Assembly: GCF_041146395.1 (NCBI RefSeq)
Contig: NC_090997.1
Coordinates: forward strand, 36,311,501-36,375,500
Length of the DNA: 64,000 nucleotides
From: Eulemur rufifrons
Lineage: Eukaryota; Chordata; Mammalia; Primates; Lemuridae
Direction: 5' to 3'
This document shows positions 1-11,984 of this stretch, one piece after another (position 1 is the stretch's first letter; each line of letters opens with the position of its first letter). The position numbers and the translations under genes are program-made. Below the pieces are notes generated by a model. The model did no database searches. It was given only the letters and a program-made list of their open reading frames with translations, and was not told the origin of the DNA.

Positions 1-90
1 AAGATAATACTTTACTTCCTCCCAAATTCCCATTACTAACTTGGGATCACTGAGTTCATTAAATTGCTGTTACTAAGCCTTGAGAAATTA

Positions 91-301
91 CAAGTTGAGT
101 ATCCCTTATCTGAAATGCTTGGGACCAGAAGTTTTTTGGATTTTGGAATCTTTGCATTTTACTTGTTGTTGAGCATCCCAAATCCAAAAATCAAAAATGC
201 TTCAGTGAGTATTTCCTTTGAGTATCCTGCTGGCCCTCAAAAAGTTTCGGATTTTGGAGCATTTTGAATTTCAGATTTTTTCATTTGGGATGCTCAGCCT
301 G
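91..301. mobile_element. Tigger-type DNA transposon (non-autonomous, MER44/Tigger7-like)
   Basis: The ends form an inverted repeat: the left end reads ACAAGTTGAGTATCCC and the reverse complement of the right end reads ACAGGCTGAGCATCCC (13 of 16 match). Both ends abut a TA, the usual target site of Tc1/mariner elements. The interior repeats the GGATTTTGGA / GGAGCATTT wording typical of this family. It is too short to encode a transposase, and the 67-aa open frame across it is fortuitous. The superfamily is fairly sure; the subfamily is from memory. Confidence 0.75.
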
Positions 302-406
302 TATTAAAGTGCTCAGAGATTGGAGATTAGCAAATGTCCTGATTTTCAAAGGAAGAAAGTAGATTCTGCAAATTATATAATAGTATACATCAACTCTTGA
401 TAAGAT

Positions 407-482
407 TCTAAGGTGAATTATTAGAAGTCTAATGCATTATCCATTGTGCCACAGAGCCAGCCAGCTCTAAGATGAATTATTA
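407..482. repeat. Target-site duplication flanking the tRNA-Arg half
   Basis: TCTAAGGTGAATTATTA at 407-423 and TCTAAGATGAATTATTA at 466-482 differ at one base of 17. The tRNA-derived core and seven extra bases (459-465) lie between them. Length and arrangement fit an L1-type insertion duplication. Confidence 0.65.
424..458 (-). pseudogene. tRNA-Arg(UCU) 5'-half retropseudogene (tailless type)
   Basis: Read on the minus strand from 458 downwards, the sequence is GGCTCTGTGGCACAATGGAT followed by AATGCATTAGACTTC. This matches the acceptor strand, D arm and anticodon stem of tRNA-Arg with anticodon TCT, and stops in the anticodon loop. No anticodon 3' strand, variable loop or T arm follows. The copy lies between two near-identical 17-base direct repeats, with no A tail. 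That fits the tailless retropseudogenes known from mammals, where an RNA truncated in a loop was inserted by the L1 machinery. Only part of internal promoter box A remains, so it cannot make a tRNA. Confidence 0.65.
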
Positions 483-483
483 A

Positions 484-1557
484 ATGGCTGGTTTGTGAAC
501 TTTTAAAGTAGGGGTCACCAGGAGTCAGGCGACCACTAAAAAGCAAGATTGTTTTATATTTTAAATAGGATTCTGGACTAGTTAATCCGTAGAATGCAAG
601 CAGACCAGCAATTCTCCAGTGTGTTTGATAACTTAGTTTTAATAGATAATAGATTCTGTGGTCAAGTAAGTTTAGAAAACAGTTTAAACCCAGTTAGCAG
701 GTTTCTTTATAGGACATCTAGGAGCCTTTAATATGCTAACATGCAGAACATGAGGAAAATATAGAACAGCATACTATAGAATTTGGCCATATCTGCTTTC
801 TCCCCTAGCCTGGCTCTCTAAACTTCCTTGTAAATACTACTCATCAAAAGACATAGAGTTGACTATTGGGGGGTGGCGGGGGGTGGTGTTATCAACTGAA
901 CTTTAATAGAAGATGCTTTTGAAATGGATTTAAGGTTGTTTTTTTGTTGTTGTGTACATTAATAGTAGGGTATATGATTTGGAAACTTGAAAATAAGTGA
1001 CTAGTTTCTTGGAGAAGTGAATTTCCATGAGAAGCATTTTTCTTTAATCATTATGATGAAAATAACCATTGTGATGAAAAAATTACCAATCTGATTCTTT
1101 TATACAAGTGGATTCTTGTAGAAAAGTGCATTTGGTGATAATAATCTTTTTTAAGGTCATCAGATCCCCTAAACTTATACCAAGAAATTGTGTAAATATA
1201 TGAAAGTGAATTGAAAGATTATCTGGAGGCTTTTCCTTCTGTTTATATCTGAACCACTTAACTTCTAGATCAAACCTCCCCCAACTTCCACTCCATAGTC
1301 TATTTTAGAATTAAACTACAATAGACAAACTATACCCAGAAACATTTTTTTCTTCTAAAGAAATCTGTGCAAAAAAGTAGTCTTTATAAGCTAGAAAGTA
1401 TAAATATACTTCCAATGTTTTTAACTCCGCAAATACTGAGAACAAGTTGTTCAAACCTGTTATAAAATGTATTGTTATTATGTTTTTATAATTAGCTTTA
1501 TACATGGTGCCAGCAGAGGATTTGATCAAATTAGATGAAAAGAGATTAGTCCTCAAA
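484..1557. other. Unassigned AT-rich DNA
   Basis: I recognise no gene or repeat here. The 81-aa minus-strand frame at 1311-1556 has no recognisable domain and is probably chance. A G-run cluster at 868-887 (two runs of six Gs and one of three) is the only compositional oddity. Confidence 0.5.
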
Positions 1558-1911
1558 TATTGAATAAATGTTTTGAGTACCTACTTTGCACTAGGTGTTG
1601 CCGATAAAACAGGAAGCCAAACAGATACCATCTTTCATCCTCATGGAGATTCCTCAAGTATAGTGGGAAAGGCATCTGTTGTTAATCAGCCTCACAAATT
1701 AATAATTTCAAGTAAGTGCCGTGCAGGGAAAGTACAGAGTGTAGTAAGATAAAATAGTACAATCTGGAAAGTTAGGGAAGTCTTCCCTGAGGTGTGACAT
1801 TTGAATTACTGGTTAGATACAGCCGAACAAAGGTTGCAAGTGGAAGAGAGGAAGGAAGCACTTGTAGGCTGTGCAAAGGCCCTGAAGTAGGAAGCTGTGT
1901 GATTTGTTTTA

Positions 1912-2110
1912 AATGGCAATGCACTCATTTATTAAGCATGTACTATATGCCAGACATTGGTCAGCATTTTAAATGAGTGAATTAATTTATTCCTCACAAT
2001 GACCTTATGAGAAATGTACTATTATTACTCCCAATTTCCAGGACAAACAGGTCCAAAGAAATAGCGTCTCCAGCAAAGCTGGACTTTGAATTTACAATCT
2101 TACCTTAGAG
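1912..2110 (-). repeat. MIR SINE, antisense
   Basis: Contains the reversed MIR 3' end (TTATTAAGCATGTACTATAT, then GCCAGACATTGG) followed by the CTCACAATGACCTTATGAGA and TACTATTATTACTCCCAATT blocks of the MIR core. It could instead be part of the surrounding L2, which shares 3' wording. Confidence 0.6.
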
Positions 2111-2254
2111 GCTAGGTGAACCTGTACTAGATAAAATGAAAATAGATAAGATGTATATGTATTTTTTTAGAGATGCACTGTGGCAGAATCTTGATTATTA
2201 TTGAAACTGGGTGTAAGGGGGTTGTTGAAGTGTGGTTTGTTTGTTTTTGTTTTT

Positions 2255-2547
<293 letters not shown>

Positions 2548-3048
2548 TGTTATTTTTTATGTTTAAACATTTTCAAAATTTTTTAAATAAAATTAAAGGA
2601 GGCCTGTGTAACTGGAGCTCAGAGTGAGGTAGAAAGGCAGGCTGGGACTTAATCATGCAGGGCCTTGAAGTCATATTCAAGATTTTGGTCATATCCTAAA
2701 AAGTCATTGAAGCATTTCAAGCAGAAGAATAATGTGATCAAATGTTGAAAAGATCACAATGGTAATGAAAGCATTACTGGGGGACAAGAATGAGTGTAAG
2801 CCTCTAGTATTTTAGACAAATTATGAATTACTATATTTAAAGGATACAATTATGACTGTGATTATAGGAATGTTGAAATAATGAGACATAATTTGGATAT
2901 TTCATTTGAAATGTTCCCTTTAGAAACATGCAATAAGAACAGGAAAGGGTTTTCCTTTGTCCCAGTCAGAACTAATGTTATTTTTCTTTATGGAGAAAAG
3001 ATTATGAAAGATACTTAAATGTATACAGCTGAAAATGGACAGAAAACA

Positions 3049-3229
3049 AGCCAGCATGGTGGCACACACCTGTAGTCCCACCTACTCAGGAGGCTGAGGT
3101 GGGAGGATTACTTGAGACCAGGAGTTCGAGGCCGTAGTGCACTATGATCGCACCTGTGAATAGCCACTGCACTCTAGCCTGGGCAACATACTGAGACCCC
3201 CAACTCTATGTAAAAAAAAAAAAAAAAAA
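3049..3229 (+). repeat. Single Alu right monomer (FRAM-like)
   Basis: One right-monomer unit (GGTGGCACACACCTGTAGTC to CACTCTAGCCTGGGCAAC) followed by an A tail of about 18. A possible target duplication, GAAAATG, lies just upstream (about 3031) and just after the tail. The length of about 180 fits a free right monomer, though a 5'-truncated dimer is not excluded. Confidence 0.75.
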
Positions 3230-3840
3230 GGAAAATGACTAATGAAGATATTATTGACAGAAAATTGATTTTGGAAGCAAAATTATAATGCATGTGATAC
3301 TACCAAAGAAAAAGTATTAAAACTTTTTTAGACACCAAAGTTTTATATTTTTAAATGTAAAAGAAAATATAAAATTAGCATGAAATACCAACATTCCATT
3401 GTCTTCACAGGAAAAGTACTTTATTGATGTAAATTTAAACAACTTATTATACTTGACCTAATCAGGCAACATTTCCAAACATGTTTCTTAGGGAAACTGC
3501 CCAAAGCACCTGTAACATAGCTAGTTTATGTTTTGTATCTTGCTCTCTTCCATCCTATCCTCTTATCATAGCTAATTGGATTTAAGGTGGACACCTGATC
3601 ATAAGGAAAGTTAGTGTGTGGTGATATGACCTAGCAAATACAAAGCAAACAAAAATAGGTCAATCAAATCTGATCATTAGGAATTTAGGTTGAAACTAAG
3701 GAAAAAAATTGCAAATTGGAAAAAGAGAGAAGAGTGTGTTAAAATGAATCTAATAAATTATCTTATTTCTAAGACAGACATTCCCCCTACACACACATTT
3801 TAACCTCTGAAATAAGGCTACATCTTTTCAAACAAGGAAA
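3230..3840. other. Unassigned AT-rich DNA
   Basis: No gene, RNA or repeat recognised. Confidence 0.4.
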
Positions 3841-3960
3841 CTTGAATTTGCATCTGAATTACCTGGAAGGCTTGATAAAATAGATTGCTGGGCCCCATAT
3901 CCAGAGCTTTTGATTCAGGGGGTCTGCAAATTTACATTTCTAAGAAGTTCCTAATGACGT
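3841..3960. mobile_element. hAT-Charlie MITE fragment (MER20/MER5-like)
   Basis: Wording such as TTGCATCTGAATTACCTGGA, GCTGGGCCCCAT and TTTGATTCAGGGGGTCTG matches what I recall of the MER20/MER5 group of short hAT elements. Terminal repeats are not intact, so the edges are approximate. Confidence 0.55.
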
Positions 3961-4309
3961 ATGGCTTCTTAGTTATGTTTTCAGCCAGGTGTGTAAAAAC
4001 CTCTTGATGCAGGTAAGACTTAAGAGGTTTCAAAATATCGGGATTCATGAAATACTATATGAAATTATTTCATCATATCTATTCAACAATATTTGTAATT
4101 TAAACGTGGATAACCGGCATGTGATCACACCACTGGTTTTTTATTATGGTCTAGATTTTAATTTTCTTTTTAATCTATTTTAACTTTGTATGTATTCTTG
4201 AATATTTTTCTCCATATTCAGATAATCTTTTGTATACATCTATATATAATAATATATGTATAAAGATTTTTTGTTAATTGTTTTTCTTATAAAAACTAGG
4301 ATAATTTAT

Positions 4310-5770
4310 ATAAACACATTTCAGAATCTTTCTTTTGTCTCAGCATATCTTGTGGAAATCAATCTAGGTCATCTGGTATAATCAAAGTTCATTTTATGAT
4401 GGACCATAATTTATTTAGCTATTCTCTTACTCTATCAGACTAGGCTTGGTGGTTGTGCTATAGCAACAATTCCAAAATCTCAGGATTTACCCTCCCCAAA
4501 AAGCTTTTTGGGACAGAGTCTCACTCTGTCACCGGGACTAGAGTGCCGTGGCGTGAGCCTAGGTCACAGCAACCTCCAACTCCTGGGCTCAAGCAATCCT
4601 CCTGCCTCAGCCTCCCGAGTAGCTGGGACTACAGGGATGAGCCACCACGCCCAGCTACTTTTTTGTACTTTTAGTAGAGACGGGGTGGGGGAGCTGGGAG
4701 GGTGGGGAGGAGTGGGGGGGTGCCGAGTCAGGGGTGGGTCTCACCCTTGCTCAGGCTAGTCTCCACTCCTGATCACAAGCAATCCCTCATTGGCCTCCCA
4801 GAGTGCTAGGATTACAGGCATGAGCCACTGCCCCCACCCCCAAAAAGTTTTTTTTCTTTGGTGATGCTACCTGTCCAAAAGAGTGAAGTAGGGGAACTCT
4901 GTTCTTCAGGTACATACCCAAACTGATGAAGCTCCAGTTGATACAAGCTTCCATAGCCACTCCAGAGTGAGTAGAGAAACTGGTGAGCAGCATGTTGATT
5001 TGTAAAGCTACCCCGAAGTGTCACTTCCATTCACACTGCACCAGCCTAAGTCAGTCAGTGGACACTCCTAACTTCAGACGGAACAAAATTTACACTTACG
5101 GTATTTCCACAAGGAGAGGAATATATCTATGACTATCACACTACTAATGGGCATTCACTTTGTTTCCATTTTTTTGGCAGCCATGATCATGTAATATATT
5201 TCCCTGTTTCTTTTATATGCTGATGGTTTTATTTCTTTGAAAAAGATTCCCAAGAATTGTTGGATCATAGGTCATGTTTATTTTTAATTTTTATAGGTTT
5301 TACTAGCTTGTTTTCCAAAAGGATGTAAGAATTTACATTTTCTAGACATTTATTAAAATACAATGTATCCTGCATTCCCACCAATAGGTGTTATAGCTCT
5401 TTTTAATTTTGCAAGTCATTTGCATATAAAGCTATTTTTCACTACTACTTGATTTGCATTTCCCTGATCATTAGTTTACATTTGAGGTTTTTTTTTTTTT
5501 TCGTGGTGACTGTGCCTATCATCTGACCATTTTCCATTGGATTAGTCTTTTTTTTCCCATTAATATTTAAGGCTTCTGCTTATTACATTGCCATCTCTGC
5601 TACAAATGTATTTTCCATAATCTATTATTTGTAGACTTTACGGTATATTTTCCATACCAAAATTTTATTTTTATGTATCCTTTGGGTTTTTAATCTTGGT
5701 TAGTAATCTCCTTCTTGACTCTGCATAGTAGATAGAGTTCCATATTTCTTGTAAGATTTTTAAAAATTTA
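4310..5770 (-). mobile_element. Ancient L1 (L1M/L1ME-type) 3' region, antisense, split by an Alu
   Basis: Typical reversed L1M 3' phrases occur: GGACCATAATTTATTTAGC at about 4402, a 'GGGCATTCACTTTGTTTCC' block at about 5149, GGATCATAGGTCATG at 5262, and CATTCCCACCAATAGGTG then TGATTTGCATTTCCCTGATC at 5375-5470. The Alu at 4503-4840 interrupts it. Decayed and non-coding. Confidence 0.6.
4503..4840 (-). repeat. Alu SINE, antisense, with a G-rich expanded middle
   Basis: Dimeric Alu read on the minus strand (GACAGAGTCTCACTCTGTCA at 4511; GCCTCCCAGAGTGCTAGGAT near 4795). Between the monomers, at 4681-4739, a G-rich stretch replaces the usual sequence and includes runs of four to seven Gs. That segment is not part of any Alu consensus I know. 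Confidence 0.85.
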
Positions 5771-5799
5771 ATAAAACTATGAAATTTACTTTATAGGGC

Positions 5800-6110
5800 A
5801 AAAGATACGAATGTTATAGCCTTTAAAATAAACTGATAAATGTAAGTAAATGTTTCGCTGAGTTTTGTGAACCGCTCTAGCAAAGCGTCGAACTCAGGTT
5901 CGAAGGGGGTTGTAGGAACCCCTAATTTATAGATGATCAGTCAGAAGTACAGGTGATGACCTGGGACTGGCATCTGAAGTGAGGGCAGCCTTGTGGGACT
6001 GAGCCCTATGTTTAGGTATATTGGGTCAGAACTGAACTGAATGTAAGACACCCAGTTGGTGTTGGAAGAGTTGAAGAATTATTGGTGTCAGAAGTATTCT
6101 GTCAGTGTAC
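5800..6110 (+). mobile_element. ERV1-type LTR fragment (probable)
   Basis: An AATAAA at about 5827 is followed by TGAGTTTTGTGAACCGCTCT, GGTTGTAGGAACCCC, TCAGTCAGAAGTACAGGTGA and GACACCCAGTTGGTGTTGG. I recognise this as the 3' (R-U5) part of a MER-class ERV1 LTR. The upstream U3 portion is not evident. The AGGTTCGAAGG inside resembles a tRNA T-loop but is not part of one. Confidence 0.55.
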
Positions 6111-6119
6111 AGGAAAATA

Positions 6120-6300
6120 GTTTTCCTTTTACATTTTTACACATGCATAAAAAGTGCACAGATCGTGAATGAATGTATAGCTCAATAAACTATCACTAAG
6201 TGAACACACCTGTATAGCCCATCACCCAGGTAAAAAATAAAACATTACCAGTGTCTTCAAAGCCTCCACATGCCTCTTCTTAATCTGTCAACCCTTTTTA
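6120..6300 (-). repeat. Possible ancient L1 3'-end fragment
   Basis: AAAAAGTGCACAGATCGTGA followed by a 'cccatcacccaggt' block resembles the reversed 3' end of old L1M elements. The match is short, so the call is weak. Confidence 0.35.
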
Positions 6301-7405
6301 ATATACCATTTTGAATAACTAGTGGAGTGATAGATTAAATTATTTAGATTATTAAGTTATTGTTTAGGAAACATTTATATTACACATTAATAAAACTATT
6401 AATAAAACTATTCATCCTGCCCCATTGAGGCTGGGATTGTCCATTTGATTTTTTTGACCAATGGAATGTAGGCAGAAGTAGCACTGTGCCAATTGTGAGC
6501 CTGGGCTTTGACTTCTGACAAAAGGAGAACATGCCCGAGGTAGTCATTGCACATTCATTTTGAACCCTAGAATGAGATACATATGCAGACTCAATTGACA
6601 AGCAGCCTGAACTAGAGTTGCCCCATGTGACCCATATACTTTCTAGGAAGAAACTGAATGCTTTTAGTATAGGCCATTGAGATTTTGTTGGCTACATAGC
6701 AAAGGCTGAGTAATACAGTAATTATTTGGTAAATCTCAAAGCCTAGGTGAATGAACTCAGGTAACCATTCTGTGAATTTATTTGATGCTTTGTTCACTTC
6801 AAACTTATGTTTATTATTAACTGTAGGATAATATTTAACTCTGACACATATTTAATTGGGAACTTCCTGGTCAGTGATTACTCAATACTTCCTTGATCTA
6901 TTTCAGGATACAACTATTTCTAAGGCGAGGAAATCAGCCACTACCACCAGTCTTTTCATTTATTTAACAAACATTTTTCAGAAGAATAATGTTATTACTA
7001 ATTTCTTTAAATAGTACTCCCCACCCCCAGTCTTTTATTATTTTTTTATATTATATACATAGTGTTTTTTGTATTACATAGTATCAACTTTGAATATTTC
7101 ATTCATAACCTTGAAAGTACAATTTATTTTTATTTTTATATTTTTTGCAAGATGGCAACATTGTAAAATGTCTTACGCGTGTGAAACTGAAGGATAATTG
7201 GTGAAAACAAACATTTCAAGTACTACGAAAATTCATTTTATACAAAAATGAGATACAATGAACAGTACATATATACTTTATAAAGATTGAATCACCTGTG
7301 GAATAGTCATTTAAATTTAAATTTCATGTTCCTATGGATAATTGAGCAAAGCCCTCTCCCTCTCATCTACAACAAAGCTCTAAAATGTTCTAAAAAATAT
7401 TTCTA
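6301..7405. other. Unassigned AT-rich DNA
   Basis: No gene or repeat recognised. The 73- and 61-aa minus-strand frames at 6380-6797 have no visible domain or exon-like boundaries. Confidence 0.4.
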
Positions 7406-8277
<872 letters not shown>

Positions 8278-8599
8278 TGTTTTTTTGTTTTTTTGTTTTT
8301 TTTTTGAGATAAAGTCTTGCCCTGTTGCCAGGGATAAAGTGCAGTGGCATCATCATAGCTCACTGCAACCTCAAACTCCTGGGCTTGAGTGATCCTCCTC
8401 CCTAAAGCCTCTGGCGTAACTGGGACTATAGGCAAGTACCACCACACCTGGCTCATTTTTTTTTTTTTTTTCTATTTTTTGTGGAGACAGGGTCTTGCTG
8501 TTGCTTAGGCTGGTCTCAAACTCCTGGGTGCAAGGAATCCTCCCGCCTTGGCCTCCCAGAGTGCTAGGATTACAGGCATGAGCCACTGCGCCCAGCCTG
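8278..8599 (-). repeat. Alu SINE, antisense
   Basis: Starts with a T-rich tail, has both monomers separated by a T16 linker at about 8456-8471, and ends at the Alu 5' end (GGCTGGGCGCAGTGGCTCAT in reverse complement). Confidence 0.9.
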
Positions 8600-9167
8600 A
8601 GGTGATATAATCTTTAGTACATGTGCTATTGTTTTCAGTTTACTGTAAATTATAATGCTGCTAGAATAGTTCAGGCAAACTAGGTGGGAGTTTAAATTAG
8701 AGAAATTATAGTGAAATCTCCAGAAGCTAGAATGTTAAGAAATGTGTGCTAATCTGGTAAAGGATTTTTAAAATTTATCTATTTATAAAAGACTGCTTTA
8801 ATTTTAGTCCTTTATTTTGGAAATCTTTCTAATATAGTAGCCTATTTTCTTTCCAGAGGAAATTCAGGAGGATAAATATCATTCGGTCTTTCTAATGAAA
8901 TGATTTATGATTTCACAGTCATTACATTAAACATTAGGTTTATTCCCCATGATAAAGTATGGTGGATGCAGACACTGATGGTATATGAGCATAAGTTAAG
9001 ACATACTCTGGGGAAAAACCTATAAGATTATCGCTTTAGGGACCTGCTTATTTCCTGCAATTTATTTCCCTATAAATTCCAGATGATTAATATTAGTGCA
9101 GATTTGTTAACAACCGAGGAAATAACCAAAATTTATCATAAGTTATAGTATTATATATATCTCACTT
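8600..9167. other. Unassigned AT-rich DNA
   Basis: Nothing recognised. Confidence 0.4.
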
Positions 9168-9245
9168 ATTCATTAAATAAACACTTGAGCACCTACTCGT
9201 TCCTCTTTTATAAAATGGGGATGATAATAGAACTTCTCTGTATCT
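9168..9245. repeat. MIR/L2 3'-end fragments
   Basis: ACACTTGAGCACCTACT is a reversed MIR/L2 3' end, and it runs directly into TATAAAATGGGGATGATAAT, a forward MIR core. These are probably two small fragments joined head to head. Confidence 0.45.
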
Positions 9246-9521
9246 GTCGGGTTCTCGGTTGAAGGCAATGGAGATAAACTCTGGCTCACTTATCCAGAAA
9301 GAGAATGTATTGAAAGAATGTCACATAGCACACAGAATCACTGGGAATAGTGGAGAACCAGGGGTGTAAAATGTGCAGGGCCATCTTTAGGATGTCATTG
9401 CCAACACTGTCACTAGCAGACCCTGACTGCCACAACCGTCCACACTGCTGGGAATCATTTCTCTCCATCTCTGCATTCTTGCATCACTTTGTTCAGATTC
9501 CAACTTTCGGGTGAGAACATC

Positions 9522-9704
9522 CAGTGGGGTAGGCCACCTGTGGCCATGGGGATCCTTGAGTATGGCCTTTTGACCGAATCCAGCCTTCACAGAACAAACC
9601 CCCTTATTAAAAGGATTTGTTCTGTAAAATTTGGATTCAGTCAATGGGCCACTCTTGGGGGTCTGGAGGGCCACATGTGGCCTTGAGGCCAAAGGTTCTC
9701 TACC
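9522..9704. mobile_element. Near-palindromic DNA transposon (hAT-like MITE)
   Basis: The two halves are reverse complements with a centre near 9606. GGCCACCTGTGGCC at 9532-9545 pairs with GGCCACATGTGGCC at 9669-9682. TTGACCGAATCCA at 9570-9582 pairs with the reverse complement of TGGATTCAGTCAA. ACAGAACAAACCCCC pairs with the reverse complement of GGATTTGTTCTGT. The right end reads GGTTCTCTACC, like a hAT terminal repeat. I recall a palindromic mammalian hAT family with this wording but cannot name it. The 101-aa frame over it is an artefact. Confidence 0.65.
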
Positions 9705-9867
9705 GGGTGGCCCCAGCTACCAGGTAGTGGGGAAAAGGACATTGGCTCAAATCAGTTTCCAAAGTGTGAGGTGGGCTCTTCCTCCACTAAGCGTCAAAAT
9801 TAAGGATTCTTCAAATAAGAAGGGAGTCCAGAAGGCAGGCAGGCAAAAAGCAAATGCTTACCACATT

Positions 9868-9960
9868 GCCTCATAGGGCTACGAAGATTTAAGCATGGTT
9901 TATGTAAAGTGCTGGCACATGGTAACCGTTCAGTAAGTTGCAGCACTGTTATTTTTACTA
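9868..9960 (+). repeat. MIR SINE fragment
   Basis: CCTCATAGGGCTACGAAGAT then GTAAAGTGCTGGCACATGGT and GTTCAGTAAGT follow the order of the MIR core and 3' end. Confidence 0.6.
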
Positions 9961-11455
9961 AGTAAATGAGGCAGGCAATGTGCCAAAGCAATAATAAGCT
10001 AAGAAAATAGGGAAGAATTTTTAATTTAAAAGCTCAGGCTTTTGGAGGGGTATGAGCAGGAGAAACATATTTTTTAAAAAAGTGCAGTAAGTGCTACAAC
10101 ATAGGTATGAAGCAGATGCTCTGGAAAATAGGGAAAATAAAAACTAATTCTGCCAGAAAGTCAGGACGGAGTAAACAATGGTCAGTAAACTAAGTTTTGA
10201 ACATTGAGAGGAACATCATGAAATGGTATGGCATGTTTGAATTCCTATGACTGTATGGGCTTTTGAGGGTTCTGTATACCATATGAATGGGCTTAAATTT
10301 ATCTGAAGGGTATTATAGAAAAAATTATCCAATGATTCTTGTTAAAGCATGGTAAAGCAGACATTATTCAGGACCGTCATGTTAGGAATAGAGACCATGG
10401 ATGGCACTAGGACTTTGCAGTGTGGGGAGAAAGACTAGGCTCAACTCTGAATACAGCATGGACAAGTGGGAATTTACAGCCAAGGAGGAGGATGGGGGTC
10501 AGTGGATAGAAAATTACTAAAAGGTAACATCAGAGGTAAAGGGAATTCTGGCTAAACCAACCTAACAGCATTTTTACTGAAGACAGGCCAGAGTCATCAG
10601 ACATCACCTGTGGGATGGTGGAGGCTGAAGACCCAAATCAGATATTGAGGGTGGTCAGATAATGAGGATGGCGGCTGCTTGCTAAACTGACTCAGCAAGG
10701 TTCTTGCTACAGCTGGATGTCATAAGGAAGTGCACAGATGGGCCTAGAAGAAGGTTCAGAAGCCTGACTAAAGTCTGGTCAAGCAAAGAATCTTTGCCAG
10801 AGGCACCAGGATTTGGCAAAGGGGATGACATAATCATATTTGGGAGACAGGTGTAACCCTCTAGGAGTGATAGATGGACTAGAGTAAGCAGAAGCAATGT
10901 CAAGAGTTTAGATAAAAGATGATGGTCTGTACTAAGGGAAGATGGAGAGTAAAGGCATCAACTTGGAAATACTTTATGACTTAGAATGAGCTGGATTTTG
11001 TGACTCCAAAACTAGCGTTGAGGAAGGAAAGGAGTTGTGGGCAATTTAAATACCATAATCTGGTACCTGGTGATACTATATATAGTCATAATAGAGTCTG
11101 GTGGCAAGGGAATTGAGACAGTTGGGAGGGGAAAGATAATGAGTTTCTGTGATGTAACCTTTGGTTGTTCAGCCTGCCTCATTTAAGAGTTGGTGACACA
11201 GATGCAGTTGAAGCTGTTAAAGTGGGCATCAGCCAGGGAGGGTATAGAGACCCTTTACACACCTATAATACCTATTCTTACAAAAATGAAGAAACAAACC
11301 CACAAAATTTTGCCTATAGTTTCAGGAGGATTCATTGAGCTCCCATCTATGATAGGGAACCCATGGATCTCAGCTTAGGAATTTCTGGGGTGGCACCAGA
11401 AGACCCAGGGAAGAGTATTACAAATATTTAATGGTTGAGAGAAAAGCCAAAAAAT
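9961..11455. other. Unassigned old DNA, possibly decayed repeats
   Basis: No gene. Purine-rich phrases around 10080-11050 (for example AGCAGATGCTCTGGAAAATA, GGCCAGAGTCATCAGACATC) resemble antisense L2 or a degraded retroelement, but I cannot assign them. Short ORFs at 10682-10903 and 11190-11378 show no domain. Confidence 0.35.
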
Positions 11456-11799
11456 TAATCATGTGCTACTTAACAACATTCGATCAGGTACAGACTACAT
11501 ACAAGCAATGGTCTCATGAGATTATAACACCATGTTTTTATTGTACCTTTTCTGTTTAGATACACAAATACCATTGTGTTACAAATGCCTACAGTATTCA
11601 GCATAGTAACACATTGTACGGGTTTGTTGCCTAGGAGTGATAGGCTATCCCATATAGCCTATATATACCACATAGCCTAGTTCTGTAGTAGGCTATACTA
11701 AATTTGTCCAAGTATACTCCATGATGTTTATACAACTACAAAATGGCATAATGACGAATTTCTCAGAATGTATTCCTGTCGTTAAGTGATACATGACTG
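11456..11799 (-). mobile_element. Tigger-type DNA transposon (about 344 bp, non-autonomous)
   Basis: On the minus strand it starts CAGTCATGTATCACTTAACG and continues with a TTCTGAGAAATTCGTCATTA block. The other end, ATCATGTGCTACTTAAC, is its inverted repeat. A TA follows the right end at 11800-11801. The interior holds the AGGCTATAT / TAGCCTA repeats I recall for this Tigger group. No transposase frame. Confidence 0.75.
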
Positions 11800-11984
11800 T
11801 ATAAATATGGAATAAATTGTTAAGATGAGTTTTGGCAACAAGTAAGAGTTGTATCCACGTGCTTAATGACAGTACATGCAATTTCTTAGAATTGTCAACT
11901 CTCTTGCCATTTCTCAGATCTCTGGTTATGTTAAAAAAAAAAACTTCTCTTGCCATTTGTTCATTCATTTGTCCCATTTATTCA

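Noticed and set aside
5875..5920. tRNA-like AGGTTCGAAGG
   Set aside because: No acceptor, D or anticodon arms around it; it lies inside an LTR-like segment.
9387..9876. 101-aa minus frame and 65-81-aa plus frames
   Set aside because: They span the palindromic transposon and its flank. The mirrored translations come from the inverted repeat.
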